Source: Solirubrobacterales bacterium (GTDB lineage Bacteria; Actinomycetota; Thermoleophilia; Solirubrobacterales; Solirubrobacteraceae). Taken from it: a stretch of 64,000 nucleotides of DNA. The position numbers and the translations under genes were made by a program. The notes under the pieces are model-generated. The model did not search any database. It was not told the origin of the DNA and saw nothing but the letters and a program-made list of their open reading frames with translations. Positions 8,937 to 17,939 of the stretch are shown in pieces; positions within the stretch are counted from its first letter, which is position 1, and every line of letters begins with the position of its first letter. Where the stretch lies: contig QHBW01000019.1 of assembly GCA_003244205.1 (NCBI GenBank), positions 62,001 through 126,000 of the forward strand, read 5' to 3'.

Positions 8937-9311
8937 ATGGCCGGCGTCGGGATCGACCTGCTGGAGATCTCGCGGCTTCAGCGCGCGTTGCGGCGGCGGC
9001 CGCGGCTAGCGGGGCGCTTGTTTTGCGAAGGCGAGCGCGCCTACGCGGCCGGGCGAGCGCGGCCGGCGCAGCATCTCGCCGCGCGCTTCTGCGCCAAGGA
9101 AGCCGTCACCAAGGCGCTTGGGCTCGATGTCCTCGTTCCCCGCGAGATCGAGATCGTGGGCGGCGGTGAGGACGTCGAGATCGCTCTGCACGGCTCGGCC
9201 GCCGACCGCGCCCAACAGCTGGGGGTACGCGTGCAGGTCTCGCTCACACACTCGCGCAGCATTGCTGGCGCCGTCGCAGTGCTCGCCGAGGAGGGCGACG
9301 CAGACTCGTGA
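8937..9311 (+). CDS. acpS: Holo-[acyl-carrier-protein] synthase
   Basis: Transfers 4'-phosphopantetheine from CoA to the acyl carrier protein, activating fatty acid synthesis. AcpS signatures: VGIDLLEISR at the N-terminus (Mg2+ ligand Asp), RFCAKEAVTKALG in the middle (Glu-Ala metal/CoA site), and VSLTHSRSIAGAVAV at the end. The 124-residue length is normal. It starts 7 nt after glmS and its stop overlaps the nnr GTG, so it is part of the same run. Confidence 0.95.
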   Translation: MAGVGIDLLEISRLQRALRRRPRLAGRLFCEGERAYAAGRARPAQHLAARFCAKEAVTKALGLDVLVPREIEIVGGGEDVEIALHGSAADRAQQLGVRVQVSLTHSRSIAGAVAVLAEEGDADS

Positions 9312-10837
9312 GGCCCGCGGACCCCTTGCCCGGATGGCTGATGGCGCTCTATGACGCCGAGCGGATGCGGGCCACCGATCGGTGGGCGATCGAGGAGCGC
9401 GGAATCCGCTCGCTCGAGCTGATGGAGCGGGCGGGCGCCGGAGTTGCAGCACTCGTGGCTGAGGTTGCGCCCGCGGGACGGATCGTGATCGCGTGCGGGA
9501 AGGGCAACAACGGCGGCGACGGCCTCGTGGCGGCGCGCCTCTTGCGCGAGCGCGGGAGGGAGGTCGACGTGCTGCTCGCCGGCGATCCCGACGAGCTGCG
9601 CGGCGACGCCCGGGCCAACCTCGAACGCTTGCCTCAGGCCGCGCCCGAGCGCTTTGAGCGCGAGCGCTTGTCCGGCGCTGCTGTCGCCGTCGACGCGCTC
9701 CTCGGCACGGGCTTCACTGGCGCGCCCCGGGGCGCGGTTGCGACGGCGATCGCGGCTATCAACGCCGCCGGGTTGCCGGTGGTCGCCGTGGACGTCCCCA
9801 GCGGCGTCGACGCATCGACCGGCGAAGTCGCCGGCGACGCCGTCGCGGCGGTCGCGACGACGACGTTCCATGCAGCCAAGCCCGGACTCTGGATCCACCC
9901 GGGCAAGAGCCACACGGGCCGCCTTGCGGTGGTCGACATCGGGATCCCCGAGGGGGCACCGATCGCAGCGCCGACGGCCGGGCTGATCGGAGCGGGCGTG
10001 CTCGAGCTGATCCCCCGGCGGGAACCCGGCTCGACGAAGTTCGCCTCGGGAGCGCTGCTTGTCGGCGGCGGCTCGCGAGGGCTCAGCGGGGCGCCGTCGC
10101 TCGTCTGCGAGGCAGCCGCCCGCGCGGGCGCGGGCTACGTGACGGCCTGCGTCCCGCGTTCGCTGGAGATCGTCTTCGAGCTGCGGCTGCTGGAGGCGAT
10201 GAGCGTGGCTCTGCCCGACGCCGACGGGGCGCTCGGCATGGAGGCTGTGGACCCCATCCTGCAACGCAGCGGTCGGGCCGACGCCCTTGCGCTCGGTCCC
10301 GGGCTGGGCCGTGAGCAGCACACGCAGGCGTTCGCGCGCGCCGTAGCGCTCCAGGCGCAGTTGCCCCTGGTGCTCGACGCCGACGGTCTCAACGCCCATG
10401 CCGGACGCGTGGCCGAGCTGGCCGGTCGTCGAGCGCCAACCGTTCTCACCCCGCACGCCGGCGAGCTGGGCCGCTTGCTCGGCATCGACAGCGGCAAGGT
10501 CGAGCAGCACCGACACCAGCACGCGACCGCGGCGGCACGGGATGCGGAGGCGATCGTCGTGCTCAAGGGCGACGACACGCTGGTGGCGACCCCCGATGGG
10601 CGCGTGGGCGTCAGCCGCGGCGGCAGCCCGGCCCTGGCGACGGCCGGCACCGGCGATGTCCTCACCGGCGTAATCGGCGCGCTGCTGGCCAAGCGGATGG
10701 ATCCCTTTGCTGCGGCTTGCGCCGGGGTCTACGCCCATGCGCAGGCGGGCCGTCTGGCAGCACAGGCGCAGGGGTCGGTGGATGGCGTGATCGCCTCAGA
10801 CGTGATCGCGGCGCTGCCGCGCGCGCTCGCGTGCTGA
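9308..10837 (+). CDS. nnr: Bifunctional NAD(P)H-hydrate repair enzyme (epimerase + dehydratase)
   Basis: Repairs hydrated NADH/NADPH: the N-terminal YjeF_N epimerase equilibrates R and S forms, and the C-terminal ribokinase-like dehydratase removes water with ATP/ADP. The N-domain shows CGKGNNGGDGLVAARLL (residues ~63-79), DALLGTGF and VDVPSGVDASTGEV. The C-domain shows GPGLGREQHTQAF, DADGLNAHAG, LTPHAGELGRLLG and the catalytic TAGTGDVLTGVIGALLA. At 509 residues it is full length. GTG 9308 overlaps acpS; ATG 9341 (MALYDAERM) is an equally good start. Confidence 0.95.
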   Translation: MRPADPLPGWLMALYDAERMRATDRWAIEERGIRSLELMERAGAGVAALVAEVAPAGRIVIACGKGNNGGDGLVAARLLRERGREVDVLLAGDPDELRGDARANLERLPQAAPERFERERLSGAAVAVDALLGTGFTGAPRGAVATAIAAINAAGLPVVAVDVPSGVDASTGEVAGDAVAAVATTTFHAAKPGLWIHPGKSHTGRLAVVDIGIPEGAPIAAPTAGLIGAGVLELIPRREPGSTKFASGALLVGGGSRGLSGAPSLVCEAAARAGAGYVTACVPRSLEIVFELRLLEAMSVALPDADGALGMEAVDPILQRSGRADALALGPGLGREQHTQAFARAVALQAQLPLVLDADGLNAHAGRVAELAGRRAPTVLTPHAGELGRLLGIDSGKVEQHRHQHATAAARDAEAIVVLKGDDTLVATPDGRVGVSRGGSPALATAGTGDVLTGVIGALLAKRMDPFAAACAGVYAHAQAGRLAAQAQGSVDGVIASDVIAALPRALAC

Positions 10838-10863
10838 TTTGACGGACGCCCTCGGGCAACCGA

Positions 10864-10869
10864 TACCCT
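10864..10869 (+). promoter_or_regulatory. -10 element (TACCCT) before the CBS protein
   Basis: TACCCT lies 11 nt before ATG 10881 with no ribosome-binding site between; leaderless-type spacing. Confidence 0.35.
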
Positions 10870-10880
10870 GCCGCCCAGCC

Positions 10881-11339
10881 ATGCCAGACACCGTCGCGGA
10901 GATCATGGAGCGCGATCCGATCACGGTCACTCCCGATACCGACGTGGAGTCCGTGGTGCGGCTACTGCGCAAGCACGAGCTGCCGGGCATCCCTGTGGTC
11001 AACGACGGCGGCCGCTTGCTCGGAATCGTCACCGAGTCCGACCTCGTGCTGCGCGACTCCGAGGCAGACCTTCACCTGCCGTACCACATCGACCTCATGG
11101 GTGGCGTGATCTTCCTGGAATCGATGAAGCACTTCGAGGGGCGCATCACGAAGGCGTTCGCCTCGCGCGTCGAGGAGATGATGACCGCCGACCCCGTGAC
11201 GGTCTCGCCCGACACGCCGGTTGCCGACGCGGCGCGCGTGATCGCCCAGCGCAAGCACAATCGGCTGCCCGTGGTCGACCACGGCCGGCTGGTCGGCGTC
11301 ATCACCCGGATCGACGTGCTGGAGGCGCTGACCTCCTGA
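10881..11339 (+). CDS. CBS-domain-pair protein
   Basis: A 152-residue protein made of two CBS motifs and nothing else. CBS1 starts MERDPITVTPDTDVESVVRL (residues ~8-27) and ends GRLLGIVTESDLVL. CBS2 starts MTADPVTVSPDTPVADAARV and ends GRLVGVITRIDVLEAL. Stand-alone CBS pairs bind adenine nucleotides and act as energy or redox sensors; no effector domain is visible. A longer version from 10839 is possible, but the -10-like box and the conserved start favour 10881. It ends 26 nt before alr. Confidence 0.9.
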   Translation: MPDTVAEIMERDPITVTPDTDVESVVRLLRKHELPGIPVVNDGGRLLGIVTESDLVLRDSEADLHLPYHIDLMGGVIFLESMKHFEGRITKAFASRVEEMMTADPVTVSPDTPVADAARVIAQRKHNRLPVVDHGRLVGVITRIDVLEALTS

Positions 11340-11365
11340 GCTCCCCTGTCCGTGCGCTGGCCGCG

Positions 11366-12517
11366 GTGAATCTCGCCGCGATCGAGCGCAACTGCGCGCG
11401 ACTCCGCGCGGAGCTGCGCCCCGGGGCTTCGCTGTGCGCGGTGGTGAAAGCCGACGGGTACGGGCACGGGGCGGTCCAGAGTGCCAGGGCGGCGCAGGCG
11501 GGAGGTGCGATCTGGCTCGCTGTTGCCACCGCCGCCGAGGCTGCCGAGCTGCGCTTCGCCGGCATCGCGGGGTGTCTGCTCGTCTTGGGGGCACTCACGC
11601 CGGGGGAACTGGATGTCGCCCTCGGCGCCGACGCGGACGTGATCGCCTGGAGCGAGGAGTTCGTCGCTGCGGTCGCGGATCGCGCCGGCGAGGCGGGGGC
11701 GCGGGTACACGTGAAGCTCGACACCGGGATGGGTCGGTTGGGAACGCGGGATCCCGCCGAGGCGGACCGCGTCGCCGCCGCCGTGCTTGCGGCGCCGCGG
11801 CTCGAGCTCGCAGGGGCGATGACGCACTTCGCCACGGCCGACGAGCTCGGCGACGGCTTCTTCCCCGGGCAGCTCGAACGCTTTCGACTGTGGGCGTTGG
11901 CGCTGAAGGCCGAGCATCCGGGCCTCGCGCTGCACGCCGCAAACTCGGCTGCGCTGTTGCGCGACGAGGCTGCGCACTTCGACTTGGCCCGGGCGGGCGT
12001 CGCCATCTACGGGCTCGACCCCTTCCAGCGCGATGCCGGCGAGCGCGGGCTCGAGCCGGCGCTCGAGCTGCGTTCGTGGGTGGCTGCGCTGAAGCACTGC
12101 GAGGTCGGAGAAAGCGCAGGCTACGGGCGACGGTTCATCGCGCAGCGACCGACCACGCTCGGCGTCCTGCCGCTCGGCTACGGCGACGGGGTCCGCCGCG
12201 CCCTCGCCAACAACGCTGACGTGCTCGTGGGCGGTCAACGACGCGCCCTGGTGGGGGCGGTGAGCATGGACAACGTCACCGTCGACCTCGGAGACCCTCG
12301 GCCCGATAATGCCGGATTGGGAGCTGAGGCGGTGCTGGTCGGCGCCCAGGGAAGCGAGCGCATCACCGTCGAGGAGCTTGCCAAGCGACTGGGGACGATC
12401 AACTACGAGATCACCTGCGGATTGAGCGCGCGTGTCCCGCGGGCGCATCATCGCGACGGCGAGCCGGTTGCCGACGAGCGTGCGCGCGCGGCGGCTGGGG
12501 GTCGGACGGGCTCATGA
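11366..12517 (+). CDS. alr: Alanine racemase
   Basis: PLP enzyme making D-alanine for peptidoglycan. The PLP-binding Lys is in AVVKADGYGHG (residues ~29-39), the substrate-contacting segment VKLDTGMGRLG is present, and the catalytic Tyr region is AGYGRRF followed by LPLGYGDGVRR. VGAVSMDNVTVDLG and INYEITCGLSARVPR complete the fold. At 383 residues it is normal. The start is GTG 11366; no upstream ATG/GTG/TTG remains in frame. The stop overlaps the following ATG (ATGA). In many actinobacteria alr is followed by tsaE/tsaB; here a nucleotidyltransferase follows instead. Confidence 0.95.
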   Translation: MNLAAIERNCARLRAELRPGASLCAVVKADGYGHGAVQSARAAQAGGAIWLAVATAAEAAELRFAGIAGCLLVLGALTPGELDVALGADADVIAWSEEFVAAVADRAGEAGARVHVKLDTGMGRLGTRDPAEADRVAAAVLAAPRLELAGAMTHFATADELGDGFFPGQLERFRLWALALKAEHPGLALHAANSAALLRDEAAHFDLARAGVAIYGLDPFQRDAGERGLEPALELRSWVAALKHCEVGESAGYGRRFIAQRPTTLGVLPLGYGDGVRRALANNADVLVGGQRRALVGAVSMDNVTVDLGDPRPDNAGLGAEAVLVGAQGSERITVEELAKRLGTINYEITCGLSARVPRAHHRDGEPVADERARAAAGGRTGS

Positions 12518-13917
12518 GCGCGGACGTGCTGCGTGCCGTCCGCGAGGCTCTCGCTGGGAGCGACGGGTGGCTCGTCGGGGGCGCCGTGCGGGACCGGCTG
12601 CTGGGGAACGAGACGCCCGATCTCGATCTCGTCGTGAGCGGAGATCCACAAGCCGGAGCCCGGCTGCTGGCTCGAGCCACTCGCGGTCACGCCTTCGCAC
12701 TCTCGGAGGCGTTTGGCGCCTGGCGGGTCGTGGGCGCGCAGGGCTCCTGGCAAGTCGACATCTCCCCGCTGCGCGGAGCCGCGATCGAGGATGACCTCCT
12801 CCAGCGCGACTTCACCGTCAATGCGCTGGCCGAGCCGCTCGCCGGCGGCGCGCTGGTCGATCCGAGCGGCGGGGCGGGTGACCTGCGCGAGGGGCGGTTG
12901 CGGATGGTGTCCGCGAGCGCGTACGCGGCCGATCCCCTGCGCGTCCTGAGGCTCGCGCGGCTCGCCTGCGAGCTAGATCTGCTCCCCGAGCCCCAGACAC
13001 TGACCGCCGCTCGTGCGAGCGCGCCCGCGCTGGCGTCGGTGGCGCCGGAACGGATTTGGGCTGAGTTGCGACGGATCGTGCGGGCCGACCGGGTGCTCAC
13101 AGGACTCGAGCTGATGGAGCGCTCGGGGGCGGCGGACGCGGTACTTCCCGAGCTCGAGGCACTGCGCGGGATCTCCCAGACCCGCTATCACCACCTCGAT
13201 GTGCACGACCACACGCTGGCGGTGCTGTCGGAGGTCGTTGCACTGCAGACCGATGACAAGCACGCCGCCGACGTTCTCGGGCGCCACGCCTCCAGGACGC
13301 TCGCGCTGCTCGCCGAGCCGCTCGCCGATGGTCTCTCGCGCGGGGATGCGATGCGCTTGGGAGCGTTGCTTCATGATGCGGCCAAGCCCCTGACCCGTGT
13401 CGAGCTCGACAATGGTCGCATCGGCTTCCCTGGACACGACCGCGCCGGGGCGGACCTGACGATCACGATTCTGCGACGCCTGCGCACGAGCACACGCCTG
13501 GCCGAGCACGTTGCGGCGCTGGCCCGCCAGCACCTGCGTCTGGGCTTCCTCGTCCACCGACAGCCACTGGACCGGCGCGCCGTACATCGGTATCTGACCG
13601 CGTGCCACCCGGTAGAGGTAGACGTGACGATCCTCTCGATCGCCGACCGCTTGGCGACGCGAGGTCGCAACGCCAAGACGGCGATTGCCGCCCACCTGGC
13701 GCTCGCCGGCGATCTCCTCGGCGAAGCGCTCGCGTGGCGCGCCGGACCGCGTCCGGAGCCGCTCGTGCGCGGCGACGAGCTCGCAGCCGAGCTGGGGCTC
13801 GCCACCGGGCCACGACTGGGCGAGCTGCTCGGGGAGCTGGAGGAGGCGGCCTGGGCAGGCGAAATCTCCACGCGCGATGAGGCCATCGCACACGCCAGGG
13901 GATTGCTGGAGCGTTGA
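12514..13917 (+). CDS. CCA tRNA nucleotidyltransferase / poly(A) polymerase family, with HD domain
   Basis: Class II nucleotidyltransferase head: LVGGAVRDRLLGNETPDLDLV (the Gly-rich loop and the DxD metal site), then RDFTVNALA and DPLRVLRLARLACEL for the neck and RNA-binding region. A C-terminal HD phosphohydrolase domain follows (HHLDVHDHTLAVL; LLHDAAKP; RAGADLTITILRRL). This layout is seen in bacterial CCA-adding enzymes and in poly(A) polymerase-like paralogues, so A-adding versus CCA-adding cannot be decided by eye. At 467 residues it is full length. ATG 12514 overlaps the alr stop. Confidence 0.88.
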   Translation: MSADVLRAVREALAGSDGWLVGGAVRDRLLGNETPDLDLVVSGDPQAGARLLARATRGHAFALSEAFGAWRVVGAQGSWQVDISPLRGAAIEDDLLQRDFTVNALAEPLAGGALVDPSGGAGDLREGRLRMVSASAYAADPLRVLRLARLACELDLLPEPQTLTAARASAPALASVAPERIWAELRRIVRADRVLTGLELMERSGAADAVLPELEALRGISQTRYHHLDVHDHTLAVLSEVVALQTDDKHAADVLGRHASRTLALLAEPLADGLSRGDAMRLGALLHDAAKPLTRVELDNGRIGFPGHDRAGADLTITILRRLRTSTRLAEHVAALARQHLRLGFLVHRQPLDRRAVHRYLTACHPVEVDVTILSIADRLATRGRNAKTAIAAHLALAGDLLGEALAWRAGPRPEPLVRGDELAAELGLATGPRLGELLGELEEAAWAGEISTRDEAIAHARGLLER

Positions 13918-14159
13918 AGGCGCGGATGTCTCGACGGGCCGTCGGAGGCGGTCCAGAGCCCGCGGCGAGCGCGAGCTGTGGCCGGCGGTTCAATCCTGCG
14001 TTCGCCCGGACGAGGACGGGGATCGCGGTCCGGATGCAGAACCGAAGACTTGTCTTGCACTAGCGCCTGACGCGGCTCCGGCCGTTGCGGTCAATTATCC
14101 CCGGAGCAGCCGCGAAGATACCGGCCCAGCTCGCCGCCGAGTGAGCAGGCCATGTTCTC

Positions 14160-14993
14160 GTGTTCACATTCACGACAGCCCTGCTCCTGCTGCTGCTCGG
14201 CTTCGGCGTGGGCGTGTTCGGCACGCTCGTCGGTGCGGGCGGGGGCTTTGTCCTGACCCCGGTGCTGCTCGTCCTCTATCCCCACGAGTCACCCGCGCGG
14301 ATCACGGCAATCAGCCTGGTGGTCGTCTTCTTAAACGCCCTTTCGGGCTCCTCGGCCTATGCCCGGCAACGCCGGATTGACTATGGCTCCGGGCTTGCCT
14401 TCGCGGCCGCCGCTCTTCCGGGATCGATCGGGGGAGCGCTCGTCGTCCGCCTCGCGCCCGTGCGCCTCTTCGATGTGCTCATGGGGGCGACCCTGGCGAC
14501 GCTTGCGGTCTGGCTGACGCAGGGAAGCCACGGCGTCACGAGCTCACGGCCATCGGGCAAGCGCAGCGAACGGGTGCTGACCGACCGCGTCGGCCGTCAG
14601 CACCGCTACCGAGTCCCGGTTCGCCGTGGCGTGATCTACAGCGTCGGGGTCGGCTTCATCTCAAGCTTTCTGGGCATCGGTGGTGGCGTCATCCACGTCC
14701 CGCTGATGGTCGGTGCGCTTGGCTTTCCGACACACATCGCTACCGCAACCTCACACTTCGTGTTGACCTTCATGGCCGCCGCCGGCAGCATCACCCATGC
14801 CATAGCCGGCACCTTCAACGACGGCGTTGGGCTGCGTCGTGCTGCGGCGCTATCGGTGGGTGTCATCGGGGGCGCCCAGCTTGGCGCCCACCTCTCGCAG
14901 CGAGCCAGCGGGCCGCTCATCCGACGCCTACTGGCACTGGGACTGGTTGCCCTAGCCATCCGTCTGATCCTCGTCGGCACCGGAGCCGCCTGA
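14160..14993 (+). CDS. TauE/SafE-family permease
   Basis: A 277-residue membrane protein with two internally related halves. The first half carries LGFGVGVFGTLVGAGGGFVLTPVLL and the second VGFISSFLGIGGGVIHVPLMV, the duplicated Gly-rich motif of the TauE/SafE (sulfite/organosulfonate exporter-like) family. About eight hydrophobic segments are visible, with a charged cytoplasmic loop near residues 125-160. The start is GTG 14160. The substrate is unknown. The 242 nt upstream hold no recognisable gene. Confidence 0.85.
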   Translation: MFTFTTALLLLLLGFGVGVFGTLVGAGGGFVLTPVLLVLYPHESPARITAISLVVVFLNALSGSSAYARQRRIDYGSGLAFAAAALPGSIGGALVVRLAPVRLFDVLMGATLATLAVWLTQGSHGVTSSRPSGKRSERVLTDRVGRQHRYRVPVRRGVIYSVGVGFISSFLGIGGGVIHVPLMVGALGFPTHIATATSHFVLTFMAAAGSITHAIAGTFNDGVGLRRAAALSVGVIGGAQLGAHLSQRASGPLIRRLLALGLVALAIRLILVGTGAA

Positions 14994-15067
14994 CCCTGCG
15001 CCTGCACTCCACGATGGAGTTCGTACTGCGGCGCGCAACGGCTGAAGTTGGCTCGCTTCGCTTGCCC

Positions 15068-15073
15068 TAAGCT
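15068..15073 (+). promoter_or_regulatory. -10 element (TAAGCT) of the HIT gene, leaderless type
   Basis: TAAGCT ends 6 nt before GTG 15080; no ribosome-binding site lies between. Confidence 0.5.
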
Positions 15074-15079
15074 CCCCCG

Positions 15080-15490
15080 GTGCCCGACGACGAGTGCATC
15101 TTCTGCAAGATCATCGCGGGTGAGCTGGGATCGGAGCGCATCGACGAGGACGAGCGCACGGTGTCGTTCATGGACATCAATCCAGCAACCCGCGGTCACG
15201 CCCTGGTCGTGCCCCGCCAGCACACCACCGACCTGCTGTCGATCGATGCAGCGGATCTCGCTGCCTGCGCCGCCGCAGCGCAACGCCTCGCCAAGCGGAT
15301 GTCGCAGACCCTCGGCGTGGACGGTGTCAACCTGCTCAACTCTTGCGGCCGTGCGGCGTGGCAGACCGTCTTCCACTTCCACATCCATGTGATCCCGCGC
15401 TATGACGGCGATCCCCTGCGACTCCCATGGGTGCCGGGCCCGGGCGACAGCGAGGCGATTGCCGCGTCCGCGCGGGAGCTGCGCGCGTAG
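15080..15490 (+). CDS. HIT-family nucleotide hydrolase/transferase
   Basis: A 136-residue histidine-triad protein acting on nucleoside phosphoramidate or dinucleoside polyphosphate substrates. The N-terminus CIFCKIIAGEL is typical of Hint-like members (zinc-binding Cys pair). The catalytic triad motif HFHIHVIPR lies at residues ~99-107. GHALVVPRQHTTDL is the conserved substrate strand. The GTG start is supported by the immediately preceding -10 box. It is followed 11 nt later by an alpha/beta hydrolase, possibly co-transcribed. Confidence 0.93.
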   Translation: MPDDECIFCKIIAGELGSERIDEDERTVSFMDINPATRGHALVVPRQHTTDLLSIDAADLAACAAAAQRLAKRMSQTLGVDGVNLLNSCGRAAWQTVFHFHIHVIPRYDGDPLRLPWVPGPGDSEAIAASARELRA

Positions 15491-15501
15491 GGAGCTGAGG
15501 C

Positions 15502-16341
15502 GTGCCATTCGCCGAATACCACGGCGCCAGGATTGCATGGAGCGCGACCGGTCCCACCGAGGCGGACGAACCCGGCGAGCCTGTGCTGCTGATCATGGGC
15601 TTGGCCGGGTCATCGCGCGCGTGGTGGCGGCTGCTGAAGCACCTCGCGCCGCGCTACCGCGCGATTGCCTTCGACAATCGCGGCACCGGTGCATCCGATG
15701 CGGTCAGGGGCCCGCTGACGATGGACGACCTCGTGGGCGCAGGGATAGCGGTGCTCGACGACGCCGGTGTCGAGGCGGCCCACGTCATCGGCGTCTCGAT
15801 GGGCGGGATGATCGCACAGCACATGGCGCTCGATCACCGCCAGCGCGTGCGTTCGCTTGTGCTCGGGTGCACGGCGTCCGGGGGCCGGTCCGGGCCGCCG
15901 CCATGGCGCTTGCTGCTCGCCAACGCGGCCGGGACAGCGATCGGGCCTGCTCGCCGCTTTGCGCTCACCGCCCCGTTGCTCTACGCGCCGCGCACACTGC
16001 GTGAGCACCACGATCGGCTGCGCGACGACTTCGAGGTGCGCTTCGCCGACGCGACCAGCCCGGTGACCGCATGGGCCCAGCTAGCTGCGGTCGCGCGCCA
16101 CGACACCAGCGCGCGCCTGGCACAGCTGGAGGGTCTGCCCACGCTCGTGCTTCACGGCGCGGAGGATCGCCTCGTCGATCCGACCCGCGGCGTGGAGCTG
16201 GCGAGTGCGATCCCGGGTGCGCGCTACGTCGAGCTGCCATCCTGCGGGCACATGCTCACCACTGACGCCGAGGAAGCGACTGCCGAGGCGATCCTCGACT
16301 TCCTCGAGTGTTGCGGCGCGCGCGCCTCGCAGCCGGCCTAA
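15502..16341 (+). CDS. Alpha/beta-fold hydrolase
   Basis: A 279-residue serine hydrolase. Oxyanion region [12 protein letters not shown], then [10 protein letters not shown], nucleophile elbow [14 protein letters not shown] (Ser at residue ~97), acid [11 protein letters not shown], and catalytic His in [11 protein letters not shown]. The full triad is intact, so it should be active. The substrate (ester, lactone or similar) is not deducible. The start is GTG 15502 with GGAG 8 nt upstream. Confidence 0.9.
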   Translation: MPFAEYHGARIAWSATGPTEADEPGEPVLLIMGLAGSSRAWWRLLKHLAPRYRAIAFDNRGTGASDAVRGPLTMDDLVGAGIAVLDDAGVEAAHVIGVSMGGMIAQHMALDHRQRVRSLVLGCTASGGRSGPPPWRLLLANAAGTAIGPARRFALTAPLLYAPRTLREHHDRLRDDFEVRFADATSPVTAWAQLAAVARHDTSARLAQLEGLPTLVLHGAEDRLVDPTRGVELASAIPGARYVELPSCGHMLTTDAEEATAEAILDFLECCGARASQPA

Positions 16342-16403
16342 TTCGGCCCGCTGGGCCCGATTGCAAGCCTCCCCGCGACAGGCAGTCAGCCGCCGTGCCC
16401 TGC

Positions 16404-16409
16404 TACGGT
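16404..16409 (+). promoter_or_regulatory. -10 element (TACGGT) of the cold-shock gene, leaderless type
   Basis: TACGGT ends 8 nt before ATG 16418; no ribosome-binding site is present. Confidence 0.5.
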
Positions 16410-16417
16410 TCCCGCCC

Positions 16418-16621
16418 ATGGCGACCGGTACGGTCAAGTGGTTCAGCGACGACAAGGGCTTCGGCTTCATCACGCCAGATGACGGCGGACGTGATCTCTT
16501 CGTGCACTTCAGCGCGATCTCCGGCGAGGGCTTCCGCTCCCTCTCAGAAGGCGCCAAGGTGTCCTATGAGGAGGAACAGGGAGACAAGGGCCCGAAGGCC
16601 GTCAACGTCACCACCGTCTGA
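16418..16621 (+). CDS. Cold-shock-domain protein (CspA family)
   Basis: A 67-residue single cold-shock domain that binds single-stranded RNA/DNA. Starts [18 protein letters not shown] (RNP1 in KGFGFI), then DLFVHFSAI (RNP2), and ends [10 protein letters not shown]. The length and motifs are those of CspA-type RNA chaperones. The start at 16418 is certain from homology; longer open frame upstream is spurious. Confidence 0.97.
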   Translation: MATGTVKWFSDDKGFGFITPDDGGRDLFVHFSAISGEGFRSLSEGAKVSYEEEQGDKGPKAVNVTTV

Positions 16622-16683
16622 GCGATCCTGAGAACGGCGTGGGACGTACAGCGCAACCACGGCCGGTCTGCTGTGTTCAAGCG

Positions 16684-17355
16684 ATGAACATGCGAATGCG
16701 ATCAACTGCCATCCTCGCCGGCGCCGTGGCCTCGCTGGCCGTGGCTGCGCCCGCGCAGGCCGCGATCACCGAGATCGGCGATCTCCCCAACATGCCGGCT
16801 CCGAGCTGCCCCGGCGTTGATTGCACGGCGATCACGCGGACCACCGGGATCCAGACCCTGACGGCGGGAAACCGCGGGAGCTACCAGTCCCCGGTCGCGC
16901 AGAAGCAGCAGCGGGTCGTCGCGTTCACGCTCAAGTTGGGCAATCCCAACGCGACCGAGATCACGTTCTTCAACTCCCACGCTGGGGGCCCGGCCGAGGC
17001 GCAGCTGGCGGTGATCCGCGGCGGGCGCAAGCAGAAAACGCTGCTGCAGGTCGTGGCGGTGAGCGAAGTGTTCAGCCTGCAGCCGTGGTTCGGTCAGACC
17101 GTCCAGTTCCCGCTGGTGACGTCGCTGCCGATCCGTAAGGGCGACTTCATCGGCCTGACGGTGCCGACGTGGGCACCGGTGCTCGCCGTCGGCCAGGGCA
17201 CCAGCAACGCCTGGAGTGCGAGCCGCAAGCTGTGCGCCACCGCCAACGTCTTCGACCAGACCGCGCAAACGATCCCGGGGCGCCTGGCGCGCTTCGGCTG
17301 CTCCTTCACGACGGCGCGGCTCACGTTCGCGGCGACCCTTATTTCCACGCCCTAG
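16684..17355 (+). CDS. Secreted protein of unknown function
   Basis: Signal peptide at the N-terminus: basic MNMRMRS, hydrophobic ILAGAVASLAVAA, cleavage after APAQA (about residue 25). The mature part is about 198 residues with predicted beta-strand character, four Cys (CPGVDC near the start, CAT and FGC near the end) that could form disulphides, and no transmembrane segment. I recognise no domain. ATG 16684 is preferred; ATG 16690 is also possible. It stands alone between the cold-shock and acetyltransferase genes. Confidence 0.75.
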   Translation: MNMRMRSTAILAGAVASLAVAAPAQAAITEIGDLPNMPAPSCPGVDCTAITRTTGIQTLTAGNRGSYQSPVAQKQQRVVAFTLKLGNPNATEITFFNSHAGGPAEAQLAVIRGGRKQKTLLQVVAVSEVFSLQPWFGQTVQFPLVTSLPIRKGDFIGLTVPTWAPVLAVGQGTSNAWSASRKLCATANVFDQTAQTIPGRLARFGCSFTTARLTFAATLISTP

Positions 17356-17418
17356 TGGCACCCAGCCCGCTGGCGGACCCGTCGTTGGTCGGGCGACATC
17401 CCTGACAGCGGGCCGGCG

Positions 17419-17886
17419 GTGGAGGTGCGCACCGCGCGGGAGGATGACCTCCCTGGGCTCGTTGGGCTGATGGTCGACTACTGTCGCTTCTATCGCAGCG
17501 ATCCAGGCGCCGAGGCCCTGGAGGCCCTGGCGCGCGCGCTGCTCGCCGACCCCGAGCGTGAGGGGGTCCAGCTTGTTGCGGTTACGCGCGCAGCGTCGCC
17601 GGTGGGCTTCGCCACAGTGTTCTGGACGTGGTCCACGACCGCGGCCCAACGGCTGGCGGTGATGAACGATCTCTACGTCGTCCCCAGCTCGCGTGGTCAG
17701 GGGATCGCCGAGGTCCTGATCGACGGCTGCCGGGAATTGGCACGCGCACACGGCGCGCGCAGGCTCGGCTGGCAGACGGCGCCCGACAACTACCGCGCGC
17801 AGGCCGTCTACGACCGCGTCGGCGCCCAGCGTGAGCAATGGGTCGACTACTGGCTGGCGGTCGTCGGCGAGACGGCTGGCAGATAG
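17419..17886 (+). CDS. GNAT-family N-acetyltransferase
   Basis: A 155-residue acetyl-CoA-dependent acetyltransferase. The acetyl-CoA pyrophosphate loop is PSSRGQGIAEVLIDG (motif A, R/Q-x-x-G-x-G/A) after the strand AVMNDLYVV; motif B is APDNYRAQAVYDRVGA. The N-terminus VRTAREDDLPGLVGLM is typical of the fold. The target amine is unknown. The start is GTG 17419. It converges on the lipoprotein gene with 53 nt between. Confidence 0.88.
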   Translation: MEVRTAREDDLPGLVGLMVDYCRFYRSDPGAEALEALARALLADPEREGVQLVAVTRAASPVGFATVFWTWSTTAAQRLAVMNDLYVVPSSRGQGIAEVLIDGCRELARAHGARRLGWQTAPDNYRAQAVYDRVGAQREQWVDYWLAVVGETAGR

Positions 17887-17939
17887 TCCCGCGGGCGCCT
17901 TTCGCGGCTAGGCACGGCGCGACCAACAGCTGGGCCGGT